Source of the DNA: Lewinellaceae bacterium
GTDB taxonomy: Bacteria > Bacteroidota > Bacteroidia > Chitinophagales > Saprospiraceae
Direction of reading: 5' to 3'
Assembly (NCBI GenBank): GCA_020636075.1
Contig: JACJYO010000006.1
Coordinates: forward strand, 124,001 to 188,000
Length of the DNA: 64,000 nt
Positions 50,447 to 59,377 of the stretch are shown here, piece by piece; position 1 is the first letter of the stretch; the number at the start of each line of letters is the position of its first letter. Made by a program: the position numbers and the translations under genes. Below the pieces are notes generated by a model. The model was not told the origin of the DNA. It was given only the letters and a program-made list of their open reading frames with translations, and made no database searches.

Positions 50447-51406
50447 CTATTCATAATGAAACTGGCACCACAACGGCCGGTGATCTGCCATGTAGTAGCG
50501 GATATATTGGAAGAACCGCTGTTTTTGGGCTTTGTCATTCTCATCCCACAATTCTTTAAACAACACTTTGTCAAAGTCGAACACGCCAATCTTGTTGGTG
50601 AAATCGGCTCCGGTGCGGGAAGGGAAAAAAGCCATCTCGTCGTAATGGGCATCGCCGGCAAGGTTGCTGCCGATCAGCTCGGTGTCGAATTTTGGTACAT
50701 AAAGCCCGTTCTCCACCAAAGGGGCATAGATTTCATCGTCCGGACTAAGGTCCGCCATGTTGAAATCGCCCAATAAAATGATGTCGTTGTTGGGTGGGAA
50801 CGCATTGTCCACCCTGCTTTTTGCCCATTTGCTCAGGGCCATGGTTTCGAGCTGCCGGATCGAATAATTGCTCCAGTACAGGTGGACGTTCACCAGGGTA
50901 AATTCAAAAGTGCCAACCTGGAAAGTGGCCATGTAGGGGTTGCGATTAAACCCGTCGAACACTTCTTCTTCCTCCTGGTCGCGTACCTTGATCACAATGC
51001 GGCGGCGCTCATAGCCGCGCATGGCCAATTCGGCGATCATGCCGGTAGGTTTTGCTTTTTTCCAGTTGTAGATGTAGCCCAACCGTTCGTCATTGCCCGC
51101 GATATCGGTCAGGAGTGCGGCGTACTCGGGGCCGAGATGATCGAGTATTTTGAGAAATTGCGTCAGGTCGTCGGCAATTTCCTGTACGGCGATAATGTCA
51201 AAATAGCCGATGATGTGCGCCATCAGGGCAAGGTGATCGTTGGTACGTTCCTGAAGTCCGAAATTGGTGAGATTCCAGGTGGCGATCAGTAGTTTTTTGT
51301 TCGCAATCGCGGGGATTTCCCGCTTTTTTCGGTGAGCGTTCAGTTCCTTGATTTCATCGTGGAGGTCAAAGTTGAAATCGAAGTCTGGTTTTGGATGTGC
51401 GCGCAT
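50447..51406 (-). CDS. Endonuclease/exonuclease/phosphatase family protein
   Basis: The protein has 319 residues. Active-site motifs of the EEP fold are present: LIATWNLTNFG (Asn), DIIAVQEIAD (Glu for Mg), LVNVHLYW (His), ILLGDFNMAD (Asp and Asn), and MADHRPLWCQF (C-terminal Asp-His). No signal peptide; an N-terminal 35-residue acidic extension precedes the domain. The substrate could be DNA, RNA or a phosphoinositide-like molecule; the family alone does not tell. Convergent with the HNH nuclease gene. Confidence 0.9.
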   Translation of the reverse strand: MRAHPKPDFDFNFDLHDEIKELNAHRKKREIPAIANKKLLIATWNLTNFGLQERTNDHLALMAHIIGYFDIIAVQEIADDLTQFLKILDHLGPEYAALLTDIAGNDERLGYIYNWKKAKPTGMIAELAMRGYERRRIVIKVRDQEEEEVFDGFNRNPYMATFQVGTFEFTLVNVHLYWSNYSIRQLETMALSKWAKSRVDNAFPPNNDIILLGDFNMADLSPDDEIYAPLVENGLYVPKFDTELIGSNLAGDAHYDEMAFFPSRTGADFTNKIGVFDFDKVLFKELWDENDKAQKQRFFQYIRYYMADHRPLWCQFHYE

Positions 51407-51594
51407 GGTGTGGGTGGTTTTGATGGTTTAGGAAGGTGGGTGATCATTTTGGGCTTAGGGCATGAACCCATTGATCAAACTATAACGAAAATCGAAATGT
51501 TCTATTCTGAAACCTATGAAGCCTTTCGATCCTGTCCAAAAAAAGAAAAACCTGTCTCTTTAAAAATTGGTCACAACGTGGGCTAAACAGGTTT

Positions 51595-51897
51595 TTACAA
51601 AAACACGCCCTCTAAGGCTTGCAGCCGGTTTTGGGCATCCAGGAGTTCCTCTTGCAATAGATCTATTTTTTCCAGGAGGTGGAAAATCGTGTCGATCCCT
51701 TCAAAATTTATCCCCAGTTCATGGTGCAGGCGTATCATCTTTTCAAGATCGGGCAGGTTGTCCTGATGGACAAATTGCGCTGCTTCCCGGGTTTCAATTT
51801 CGATCAAACCGTAGTCGTTCAAGTTCGTAAAGAATGCCAGCTCTACATTGTAGTAGGTGCATAATTTATGGAGCTCAATAAGATTGCTCTGTTTCAT
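51595..51897 (-). CDS. cbpM: CbpM-type modulator of CbpA
   Basis: The protein has 100 residues of the MerR-like CbpM family, with a winged-helix N-terminus (LHKLCTYYNVELAFFTNLND) and a coiled-coil C-terminus (IFHLLEKIDLLQEELLDAQN). CbpM binds the J-domain of CbpA and inhibits it. The gene directly follows cbpA, overlapping by 4 nt, as in E. coli. Confidence in the name is from this pairing and size. Confidence 0.85.
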   Translation of the reverse strand: MKQSNLIELHKLCTYYNVELAFFTNLNDYGLIEIETREAAQFVHQDNLPDLEKMIRLHHELGINFEGIDTIFHLLEKIDLLQEELLDAQNRLQALEGVFL

Positions 51898-52790
51898 GAT
51901 GACCTCAGGTTTTTAAGTTCCGTAAACAGTTCTTTTTCTTTGGCGGTCAGGTTTGCCGGTAGCTTTACCTGATAGGTGAGGTACAGGTCGCCGAACTGGC
52001 CTTCTTTTTTATAGACCGGAAAACCTTTCCCTTTCAATTTTACTTTCGTGCCGTTTTGTGTTTCCGCCTTGACATTGATTTTCGCCTTCCCGTCGAAGGT
52101 GTCAACAATGATTTCGCCACCTAACACAGCCGTATAGAGATCCAGTTCTGCCGTGGTGTACAGGTCGTGATTATCCAGTTTGAATTTAGTGTTATTGATA
52201 ATCGAAAACCGGATATATAAGTCGCCGTTTGGCCCGCCGTTTACACCTTCCCCGCCTTGCCCGTTGATTTTAATTTCCAACCCGTTTTTGACGCCTGCGG
52301 GTATGGTGAGCCGGATGTTTTTTCCGTTTACGGTCAGGGTGCGTTTGTGCGTTTTGTACACCTCTGTCAGGTCAAGTTGCAGCTCGGTGTGGTAGTCCTG
52401 CCCGCGGAAACGCACCGAACGCCCTCTGGTACTGAAGGTCTCGCTGCCGCCGAACATGGATTCAAAGAAGTCGGAGAAATCGCTTTCCGAAAAACGACCA
52501 TAAGATTGTTGTTGGCGCCCCCCTTGCGACCGGCGCTGTTGCTGGGCTTGCTCGAAGGCTTCGGCATGTGCCCAGTCCTTTCCGTATTTATCGTATTTCT
52601 TGCGATTCTCGGCGTTGCCCAACACTTCGTTCGCCTCGTTGATTTCTTTGAACTTGCGTTCGGCTTCAGCGTCGTTTGGGTTGAGATCGGGATGGTATTT
52701 CCGGGCGAGTTTCCGATAGGCTTTTTTGATGGCATCCGCGGATGCATCTTTATTGACGCCCAGGATTTTGTAATAATCAATAAATTCCAT
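51894..52790 (-). CDS. cbpA: CbpA-like J-domain co-chaperone
   Basis: The protein has 298 residues from the ATG at 52790. The J-domain at 1-70 has the HPD tripeptide at 33-35 (RKYHPDLNPND). A Gly/Gln/Arg-rich linker follows, then two C-terminal peptide-binding beta domains (about 125-295). There is no zinc-finger region, which places it in the CbpA rather than the DnaJ class. It is expected to activate DnaK and, in E. coli, to bind curved DNA. cbpM follows immediately downstream. A TACATTTA about 20 nt before the start on the minus strand resembles a -7 element. Confidence 0.9.
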   Translation of the reverse strand: MEFIDYYKILGVNKDASADAIKKAYRKLARKYHPDLNPNDAEAERKFKEINEANEVLGNAENRKKYDKYGKDWAHAEAFEQAQQQRRSQGGRQQQSYGRFSESDFSDFFESMFGGSETFSTRGRSVRFRGQDYHTELQLDLTEVYKTHKRTLTVNGKNIRLTIPAGVKNGLEIKINGQGGEGVNGGPNGDLYIRFSIINNTKFKLDNHDLYTTAELDLYTAVLGGEIIVDTFDGKAKINVKAETQNGTKVKLKGKGFPVYKKEGQFGDLYLTYQVKLPANLTAKEKELFTELKNLRSS

Positions 52791-53138
52791 GTGCAGGTGT
52801 CCAGTTAAATGTAGCGCTTGTGGAGAAATACTTACCGGGCTCAAATCAGTTTATTTTCAGACCTGTAACCCTGGCGATGGACTTTTTTCAAACGCAAACG
52901 CCGGTACTCAATTTTGTCCTTGCCGGCATTCCTGTTACCAACCGGTTTTAAATGGTGGGCTACAAAAAACGCCTGCTTTTTTGAGGAACGCTAATGCACG
53001 CAAACACGACCGGCAGCATGAACAACAGGTATGAATTAAACGAAATTTGACCCACTCCTGTTCAAATTTTCACCGGGTCATTTCAGGGCAATGGAAGATG
53101 CGAATTCCCCGGTTTGTTCCTTCCGGTATGGACGCCGG
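52791..53138. other. Gene-free stretch between cbpA and the CPBP protease gene
   Basis: This 348-bp region has the cbpA promoter region at its left and no open frame with a credible start on either strand. No repeat family seen elsewhere in the window occurs here, and no terminator stands out. Confidence 0.5.
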
Positions 53139-53804
53139 TCAAATGACAAAACCAACAATGGAGTACGCCAGCACATTCGCCAACCCATGCGAAATCCAAC
53201 CGGGAATGATGCTGCCTCCGGCCATTTTTTCATTGAGGTAAGCCGACACATAGGCGCCGAGCCCGGGTACGACGAAAATCACGAGCAGGAAAAAAATATT
53301 GGTGGTGTTCATGGCAAACAATGCAGTGTGAATTGCCCCGAAAATTGCCGCGTGCAGCAAATTTCCACGCTCAAAACCCATCAGTGCAATCAGCCGCTTG
53401 GCGAGAAACCCGCGAAACAGGATTTCTTCCGAAAAAGAGGTTTTTAACAGGGCAATGATCAGCAGCATTACAACAGCCTGTGCGCTAAACCCCATTTCCC
53501 GGAATTTGCCGGTGATGCTGGCGGGGTCGAACATGATTTCCCGGATTTCAGCATTAACAAAGACCAGGATTAACGTGGGTAAGGCAAAGAGCAGGCAGGC
53601 AGCAACAGCCAACAGATTGGCCCGGCGATTGGAACTTTTCAGCCCGATGTAATTGAAAAATCCTTTGGTCGTCTTTTTTCCGATCAGGTAGACCAGAAAC
53701 GGGATCAGGGTGAAAACCAGAATTTGGAGGACGGCGCCAATGAGTTCGTTTACCATGGTGGCTAGTTTTTTTACGAATGAAACCAATTCTATTTTATAAT
53801 CCAT
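53139..53804 (-). CDS. CPBP-family intramembrane metalloprotease
   Basis: The protein is predicted to have 221 residues from the ATG at 53804; a start at 53756 (205 residues) is equally possible. The CPBP/Abi signature is present: SFSEEILFRGFLAKRL (EExxxR), FGAIHTALFAM and SHGLAN, in a bundle of about six membrane helices. These proteases resemble eukaryotic CAAX prenyl endopeptidase Rce1; bacterial members include bacteriocin-immunity proteins. The frame runs upstream into the hairpin repeat at 53841-53910, which is unlikely to be coding, so upstream starts are rejected. Confidence 0.8.
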   Translation of the reverse strand: MDYKIELVSFVKKLATMVNELIGAVLQILVFTLIPFLVYLIGKKTTKGFFNYIGLKSSNRRANLLAVAACLLFALPTLILVFVNAEIREIMFDPASITGKFREMGFSAQAVVMLLIIALLKTSFSEEILFRGFLAKRLIALMGFERGNLLHAAIFGAIHTALFAMNTTNIFFLLVIFVVPGLGAYVSAYLNEKMAGGSIIPGWISHGLANVLAYSIVGFVI

Positions 53805-53840
53805 CAGAAGCTGTCTCAAAAGCGCCTCGCCTAGCGTATG

Positions 53841-53910
53841 CTGTTTTACCGCAAAGACGCCAAGACGCGGAGGGCAATTCTTGGCGTCTTGGCGTCTTTG
53901 CGGTAAACAG
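53841..53910. repeat. GCAAAGACGC hairpin element upstream of the CPBP gene
   Basis: Arms TTTTACCGCAAAGACGCC at about 53844-53861 and its near-perfect complement ending at 53910 extend to 27-28 bp with one insertion, around a 14-nt loop. The inner word AAGACGCCAAGACGC is a direct repeat. A similar kind of dispersed hairpin exists in many bacterial genomes. It lies between divergent genes, upstream of the CPBP protease. Confidence 0.85.
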
Positions 53911-54036
53911 TTTGACACGCGGGCCTGGGATTTACTTATGCGATATCCTCTTTTTGCCAAAAAAGCACCATTTAAGTTTTATTTCGCCCGAATTTCATCC
54001 AAAAGACCAAGTTTTACCGACTAAATTTCCTGTTTT

Positions 54037-55566
54037 ATGTCTGCGTTGCAGTTGTTTTCAATCGGTTTGTTGCTTTGTTCCACCCATGCCCTTACCGGGC
54101 AAACGCCCAACCGGCCCGTGCCGCCAGACGTCCTGGCATACGAATTTGTGCTGCACGACAGCAGCTACCAGGGCTATTACCTCACCACGCCGTTTCTATT
54201 GGGCAACATCGTCGGTACTGAACCTAAACCGCTGTTAGTGCTGGATTCCCGGGGCTACATTTTTTGGTATTCCCTGGTGAATGCCTGGAATACGCTCGAT
54301 TTTAAATTTAACCCGGAGTATCAGCAGTATCAGTTTATAAAATATTCCAATCCGCAAACGGTACAGTATGTGTTGATGGACACGGGCTTCAACCTGATTG
54401 ACTCCTTCACAACGGTGAACGACATCCGGCCGGATGTTCACGATTTTCAACTGTCGAAAACCGGGACAGCCCTCCTTGCCGGCGTGCACGACTCTATTTT
54501 GGACCTGAGCGCCTACCAGTTTTCCGGCTCCCAGGGCAGCGGCTCTACCCGGGTCCTCGGATTTGTGGTGCAGGAACTCGATGCCGACCGGAAGGTGGTT
54601 TTCCAATGGAACAGCAACGAGCATATTCATCCGGGCGATAGTTATGTGGGTTATCCGTACCACCCCGCTTCTTTTGATTATTGCCACGGCAATACCATCG
54701 AAGAAGAACCCGACGGAAACCTGCTCCTTTCCTTCCGCAACCTGAATGCGGTGTACAAGATTGACCGGCAAACCGGAGCAATCCTTTGGCAACTGGGCGG
54801 CAAGTTTTCCGATTTCAGTTTTGCCAATGACGGCGGTTTTAGCGGTCAGCACGATGTACGGCGGTTGCCCAACGGCAATATTGCCATGTTCGACAATGCC
54901 AACATGGCTGCGCCGCCGCAACACTCGCGCGCTGTGGAATATCAACTCGACACGGTGCAGTGGGTAGCCACCAAAATTTGGGAATACCAGTACAGCCCTG
55001 CATTTTTCAGCTCGGCTATGGGTGGGCACCAGACAACGGCCGACCGGCGCCACCTGATCAACTACGGCCTGAATTACCGGCCTGACCCAAGTTTTGTACT
55101 GGTTGACGACGGCGGAGCGCGGCTGTCCGAACTGTTTTTCCAGGATTCTGTCATGAGCTATCGGGCTGCCCTGGCCGATTTGCCGCTTGGCAATGCACAG
55201 CGCCCGCAAATTTTCTGCACCCAACAAGGCGGACTCGTGACGCTGTCCGGACCGCCGGACCATACGACCTATGCCTGGTCGACGGGCGAAACGACGGCTG
55301 AAATCACCGTGCAAACCCCTGGTGAATATCAGTTGTGGGTCAACTACGGCTCGGGCATGCTGGGCTCGGAACCGGTAGTGATCGACGATGTGAACTCGGC
55401 TTGCATGCTGAACAGTACGGCCGAATCGGAACCAGCTGGCGGAACTAGCACTATCTTCGGTTGGTACGATCTGCTGGGGCGGCAGGTGACACCGCCATCG
55501 GTGCCTACCGGGCAGTTGTGGGTGGTGCGCTATGCGGATGGGAAAATGCGCGTTAAGGTTTACTAG
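54037..55566 (+). CDS. Arylsulfotransferase-family exported protein
   Basis: The protein has 509 residues with a signal peptide (LFSIGLLLCSTHALTGQ). It shows the beta-propeller pattern of arylsulfotransferases (PF14269 type): LLVLDSRGYIFWYSL, HDFQLSKTGTALLA, FDYCHGNTIEEEPDGNLLLS, ILWQLGGKFSDF and GQHDVRRLPNGNIAMFDN. The catalytic His candidates are in DVHDF and GQHD. These enzymes transfer sulfate between phenolic compounds; many Bacteroidota members are secreted. The C-terminus (GWYDLLGRQVTPPSVPTGQL) looks like a shortened T9SS-type sorting domain. Single gene, convergent with fkbM-like gene. Confidence 0.8.
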   Translation: MSALQLFSIGLLLCSTHALTGQTPNRPVPPDVLAYEFVLHDSSYQGYYLTTPFLLGNIVGTEPKPLLVLDSRGYIFWYSLVNAWNTLDFKFNPEYQQYQFIKYSNPQTVQYVLMDTGFNLIDSFTTVNDIRPDVHDFQLSKTGTALLAGVHDSILDLSAYQFSGSQGSGSTRVLGFVVQELDADRKVVFQWNSNEHIHPGDSYVGYPYHPASFDYCHGNTIEEEPDGNLLLSFRNLNAVYKIDRQTGAILWQLGGKFSDFSFANDGGFSGQHDVRRLPNGNIAMFDNANMAAPPQHSRAVEYQLDTVQWVATKIWEYQYSPAFFSSAMGGHQTTADRRHLINYGLNYRPDPSFVLVDDGGARLSELFFQDSVMSYRAALADLPLGNAQRPQIFCTQQGGLVTLSGPPDHTTYAWSTGETTAEITVQTPGEYQLWVNYGSGMLGSEPVVIDDVNSACMLNSTAESEPAGGTSTIFGWYDLLGRQVTPPSVPTGQLWVVRYADGKMRVKVY

Positions 55567-55616
55567 GGGCCATTTTTTACGGATTCATCTAAATACCCGA
55601 TAATGCGTTGTTTGTT

Positions 55617-55651
55617 CAGATGTCTCCCCCGCAGGGCGGGGGAGACATCTG
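55617..55651. terminator. Perfect 16-bp-stem hairpin between convergent genes
   Basis: CAGATGTCTCCCCCGC pairs perfectly with GCGGGGGAGACATCTG around an AGG loop. It lies 50 nt after the arylsulfotransferase stop and 51 nt from the stop of the convergent FkbM gene, so it could serve both as a bidirectional terminator. T-rich sequence follows on the plus side (ATTATTTTT). It may also be a REP-type repeat. Confidence 0.65.
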
Positions 55652-55701
55652 GATTCGATTATTTTTGGTTTATTAAGTGAACCCGTATGAGATAGTTTCT
55701 A

Positions 55702-56424
55702 CTACTCAAAAACAAAATTATTCACGTAGCCTTTTGCTTCCCAAAAACGCCCCTCACTTGCCTTCTGGTGAATTTCCGGGTTGAAGGTGCTCAGGGGTTG
55801 TAAACTGCCGTTTTCAAAAAAGTAGCCCTGGTAGCCAATGTCGAGCAAGCCCTGAAATACCTCAAACACTGTGGCGCCGTTCAGGTGCCGGGCTTCGCAC
55901 TCCATGAGGATTTTCGGATGGTGTTTTTTCAGGAGTTCAAGGCCGCCTTCCAGCACTGCCTTTTCGTGTCCTTCCACGTCGATCTTCAACAGGCTCGGAG
56001 CGATGTTTTTTTTCAAAAAATAGTCATCCAGGGTAACCACGTCAATTTGGATCGTGTTGAACTGCTCGTCTCCGGAAAAACTGCCAATGCGGGCGCCGGG
56101 AGAACTACCGCTTTTGGTGATCGGAATGTGAAAATCAATGATACCTGGCGTAGAAGACAGCCCCTTGTTTTCCAAAACAACCGTTTGGGAACTGCCGATA
56201 GTTTCGCGCAAATAGCGGAATAATTTGGGTTGCGGCTCAAAAGCAAACACCTTGCCCCGGTTGCCCACGCCGCTCTGGAGCCAATACAGGTACCCGCCCT
56301 TATGGCAGCCGATATCTACAGCAGTATCGCCTTTTTTCAGGTTTTTGAGGATGTACCGGATTTCCGGCGGGTCGATGTGAAAGCGGTAGCGGTACGCCCG
56401 GAAAATGAATTTTAGGTTCAGCAT
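55702..56424 (-). CDS. FkbM-family methyltransferase
   Basis: The protein has 240 residues from the ATG at 56424. SAM-binding motif I is AVDIGCHKGGYLYWLQ; FEPQPKLFRYL, LLKIDVEGHEKAVLEGG and ILMECEARHL are the further FkbM blocks. The family methylates hydroxyl groups, often of sugars or polyketides. Starts further upstream fall into the AT-rich repeat copy E or before the -7 element at 56457-56464, so they are rejected. No pathway gene is adjacent; a polysaccharide or glycolipid target is plausible only by family. Confidence 0.88.
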   Translation of the reverse strand: MLNLKFIFRAYRYRFHIDPPEIRYILKNLKKGDTAVDIGCHKGGYLYWLQSGVGNRGKVFAFEPQPKLFRYLRETIGSSQTVVLENKGLSSTPGIIDFHIPITKSGSSPGARIGSFSGDEQFNTIQIDVVTLDDYFLKKNIAPSLLKIDVEGHEKAVLEGGLELLKKHHPKILMECEARHLNGATVFEVFQGLLDIGYQGYFFENGSLQPLSTFNPEIHQKASEGRFWEAKGYVNNFVFE

Positions 56425-56456
56425 GAATGAAACTATGCGGCTGTTTGTTTGGGCGG

Positions 56457-56464
56457 CAAAGGTA
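56457..56464 (-). promoter_or_regulatory. -7 element of the FkbM gene
   Basis: On the minus strand this reads TACCTTTG, an exact match to TAnnTTTG, 33 nt before the ATG at 56424. It decides against the upstream starts. No TTG at the expected spacing was found. Confidence 0.55.
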
Positions 56465-56508
56465 TGCTTTTGGATGGGCATAGCCAGCATCTTCAGGGAC
56501 CCGAGCGG

Positions 56509-56636
56509 GTGTACAAACTTTTCAAATTTCAAATTTTTCTTTTCAAATTTCAAATAAAAAGGATGACCCCAGATTGGGAAGTCTCTTGAATTTGAAATGT
56601 CAAATTTGAAACTGGAAATTTGAAAAGTTTGTACAC
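56509..56636. repeat. AT-rich dispersed inverted-repeat element, copy E
   Basis: The arms GTGTACAAACTTTTCAAATT (56509 on) and its complement ending GTTTGTACAC at 56636 are a perfect 22-bp inverted repeat. Inside is the shared GAATTTGAAATGTCAAATTT, the complement of the block in copy A. This is the copy with both ends intact. It fills most of the 336-bp gap between FkbM and the sugar dehydrogenase gene, which holds nothing else besides the promoters. Confidence 0.9.
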
Positions 56637-56760
56637 TTCCTCGGGTCTCCAAAGTTCACGGTTTTGGGGATTGGCCAGACCAACCAACTTGCATGACACC
56701 CCAAAAATCCACATATTTGTTAAAATTGCATTCCCTCCACCTGTCCTAATCAACACGCTC

Positions 56761-58470
56761 ATGCGCAACCTCCCCCTGTTTTTTCTGCTCGTCCTGAATA
56801 CTCTTTTTTGCGCTCCCGGGTTTGCACAACCCGACCTGACGCTCACCCAAATAACCACCGTCAGCCAACCCGTCGACATTGCTGCTGCCGGCGATGGTTC
56901 CGGGCGGTTGTTTTTGGTTGAAAAGGCCGGCACGATCCGAATTCTTGACCTTTCGGCGTACACCCTTTTGCCGGATGCCTTTCTCGACATTTCAAGCCTT
57001 GTCTTAAACAGCGGGGAACGCGGCTTGCTCGGCCTCGCTTTTCATCCGGATTTTGCGAACAACGGCTATTTCTATGTCAATTATTCTCAGGCAGGCAGCG
57101 GCAATACCCGTGTCAGCCGGTTTACCGCCAACCCGCCTTCGGCAAACACCGTAGATCCCTCCACGGAGTTGCCTATACTGTCGGTGGCACAACCTTTTAC
57201 GAATCATAATGGGGGTGATCTGGCCTTTGGCCCGGACGGGTATTTCTACATTGCTTTGGGCGATGGCGGTGGCACAGGCGATCCCGGCGACAGGGCGCAA
57301 AACGGCCAGGAACTTTTGGGTAAAATGCTCCGGATCGATATTAATAACACGAGCGGCGGAAATAACTACGCCATTCCGCCCGATAACCCGTTTGTCGGGA
57401 TGCAAACACCTGAAATACTGGATGAAATCTGGGCGCTCGGTTTGCGCAACCCCTGGCGTTTCAGCTTCGACCGCAGTACCGGAGATATTTGGATCGCCGA
57501 TGTTGGACAGGGCGCCTGGGAAGAGTTGAATTATCAGCCGGCTTCCAGTTCAGGCGGAGAAAATTATGGCTGGCGCTGCTATGAAGGTTATCACAAATAC
57601 AATACGGACGGTTGCGGTTCAGGGCTTGGTTACACGGCGCCGATATTCGAGTATGGGCACAATCCAACCACCGGGGGCAATTCGGTCTCGGGCGGTTTTG
57701 TATACCGCGGCAATGAAGTGCCCGACCTGCAAGGTTGGTATATCATGGCCGATTATACTTCCGACAACTTCTGGTTGGTCCAGCCCACTGGCTCGGGCTG
57801 GACGGTTGATTTGCAATCGGATGTGCCGGTTTCCGATATTGTGACCTTTGGTGAAGATGACGATGGCGAGTTGTATACCGCCAGTTTGGGCGGGCAGATC
57901 TATAAAATATCCGCCACGGTGCTTCCGATTGAACTGATGGGCTTTGAAGGGAAATTCAACGATGGGCGCACTCAACTGCGCTGGACAACGGCCACCGAAA
58001 AAAATTCGGCGTATTTTCAGGTTGAACGGCAAACCCCTGGCGCCGGATTTGAATCCATCGGCACAGTTCCTGCGAGCGGCGTAAGTACGGCAAGCAAAAC
58101 CTACCAATTCGACGACCTGTTTGCCGAACCGGGCGAAAACAACTACCGGCTGAAAATGGTAGATATCGACAACAGTTTTTCGTACTCACCGATCATATCG
58201 GTGTATGTGAAAGAACCCGCCATCTGGCAGTTGTTACCCAACCCGTCGACCGGCCAGGTAACGCTTTCCGTGCAGACAGATCTGAATGTCGGGCGGCTGG
58301 GCTTTGAAGTGCTCAATATGCAGGGACAAGTAGTTTTTTCCGATGAAGTTGAGGCGCCGGAATTGCCCTTTCTGAAACCGTACAATTTGGTACATCTGCC
58401 CAAAGGCAGCTATTTCTGCCGCATTGACATTGGGGAAAAAACGGCGCTTCGGCGGTTGGTTTTTTGGTGA
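56761..58470 (+). CDS. PQQ-dependent sugar dehydrogenase-like T9SS protein
   Basis: The protein has 569 residues from the ATG at 56761, which directly precedes the signal peptide (LPLFFLLVLNTLFCAPGFAQ). The soluble glucose dehydrogenase/HHIP-type propeller at about 30-390 is well recognisable: FLVEKAGTIRILDL, GERGLLGLAFHPDF, NHNGGDLAFGPDGYFYIALG, IWALGLRNPWRFSFDR, WIADVGQGAWEELNY and GGFVYRGNEVPDL. It ends with a T9SS type-A sorting domain (LLPNPSTGQVTLSV ... ALRRLVFW). The enzyme oxidises aldoses with PQQ in the periplasm or on the surface. Substrate unknown. Confidence 0.88.
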   Translation: MRNLPLFFLLVLNTLFCAPGFAQPDLTLTQITTVSQPVDIAAAGDGSGRLFLVEKAGTIRILDLSAYTLLPDAFLDISSLVLNSGERGLLGLAFHPDFANNGYFYVNYSQAGSGNTRVSRFTANPPSANTVDPSTELPILSVAQPFTNHNGGDLAFGPDGYFYIALGDGGGTGDPGDRAQNGQELLGKMLRIDINNTSGGNNYAIPPDNPFVGMQTPEILDEIWALGLRNPWRFSFDRSTGDIWIADVGQGAWEELNYQPASSSGGENYGWRCYEGYHKYNTDGCGSGLGYTAPIFEYGHNPTTGGNSVSGGFVYRGNEVPDLQGWYIMADYTSDNFWLVQPTGSGWTVDLQSDVPVSDIVTFGEDDDGELYTASLGGQIYKISATVLPIELMGFEGKFNDGRTQLRWTTATEKNSAYFQVERQTPGAGFESIGTVPASGVSTASKTYQFDDLFAEPGENNYRLKMVDIDNSFSYSPIISVYVKEPAIWQLLPNPSTGQVTLSVQTDLNVGRLGFEVLNMQGQVVFSDEVEAPELPFLKPYNLVHLPKGSYFCRIDIGEKTALRRLVFW

Positions 58471-58538
58471 TTGTAGTCGAACTGGTTGCATCTTTGATGG
58501 CTGCGTAGTATTGCCACAATCTTAAACTGTTCGGGAGG

Positions 58539-58612
58539 GTGTACACTTTTCCAATTTCAAATTTTTCTTTTTCAATTTCAAATGGGGTCATTTGATTTGA
58601 ATTTGGGAAAGA
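58539..58612 (+). repeat. AT-rich dispersed inverted-repeat element, copy F (shortened)
   Basis: Begins GGGTGTACACTTTTCCAATT and continues TTTCAAATTTTTCTTTTTC, as in the other copies, but stops after about 74 nt. It lies between the convergent genes 56761-58470 and 58697-59377. Confidence 0.75.
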
Positions 58613-58696
58613 TTTAGCCGCCTGGTTCTTTAAGCTGATAAATTTTTTGGGGTACACCGTTCGTGTTTTCTTTTTTCCGCCAACTAACAGTTGGCG

Positions 58697-59377
58697 TTAC
58701 AGATACTTGGAGCCTTCCCGCCGGGTAAGCGGCGAAACTTCGGCAGAGGCCAGAAACCGGCGCACGGCTTCCGGGTTGGTTTTTGAGTATTGCCGAAGCG
58801 CCCAGCCTGCGCCTTTTTGTAAAAAAAATTCCTTCGAACGGGCCACCAGGCGGATGTACCTGAACAGCAGGTCCGCATCCGTTTTTTCTTTGTAGCGCAA
58901 CTGAAAAATCAGGCAGACGCGTTGCAGCCACAATTCGCCCGAGGCCATCCAGCGTTCGGTAACCGGCAGGATCAGGTCCGGGTACCGTTGGAAATGCATG
59001 CCCACGAGTTTGGCGATCCAGTCTACGCTGTCCCACCAGGATTTTTCCAGGATCATTTCTTCCAGAAAATCGATGAACCCGGCGGGTTGTTTTTTTAGCA
59101 TTTTCTCCACGGTTTCAATGGCGAAATACTGCATTTCCCGCTGATCGTCCTGAAAACACAATCGGGCGAGTTCGATGAGTTCGGGGCCGTCGGGCAGGCC
59201 CAGCGTTTGGTGTATTTCACGGGTCAATGCCGTCCAGGCGGGCATTTTCAAACCGAAATAATCAAATTGGTGGCGCATGTACGCGATCTGGCCTTGCGCG
59301 ACATCGGGTTTGCCATGGGTGCCAAAGGTGTCGCGCACGTGTCGGTGGTAGATTTGTGCAGTTTCCAAAGCGGTCAT
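58697..59377 (-). CDS. DNA alkylation repair protein, AlkD-like
   Basis: The protein has 226 residues from the ATG at 59377. It is an ALK-repeat (HEAT-like) protein: MQYFAIETVEKMLKKQ, KSWWDSVDWIAKLVGMHFQR, LWLQRVCLIFQLRYKEKTD and FFLQKGAGWALRQYSKTNPE are the AlkD core blocks, with the conserved WDSVD Asp. AlkD excises N3/N7-alkylpurines without base flipping. Cytoplasmic, single gene. A TACCTTTA element lies about 10 nt before the start on the minus strand, too close for a normal leader, so promoter position is unclear. Confidence 0.92.
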   Translation of the reverse strand: MTALETAQIYHRHVRDTFGTHGKPDVAQGQIAYMRHQFDYFGLKMPAWTALTREIHQTLGLPDGPELIELARLCFQDDQREMQYFAIETVEKMLKKQPAGFIDFLEEMILEKSWWDSVDWIAKLVGMHFQRYPDLILPVTERWMASGELWLQRVCLIFQLRYKEKTDADLLFRYIRLVARSKEFFLQKGAGWALRQYSKTNPEAVRRFLASAEVSPLTRREGSKYL

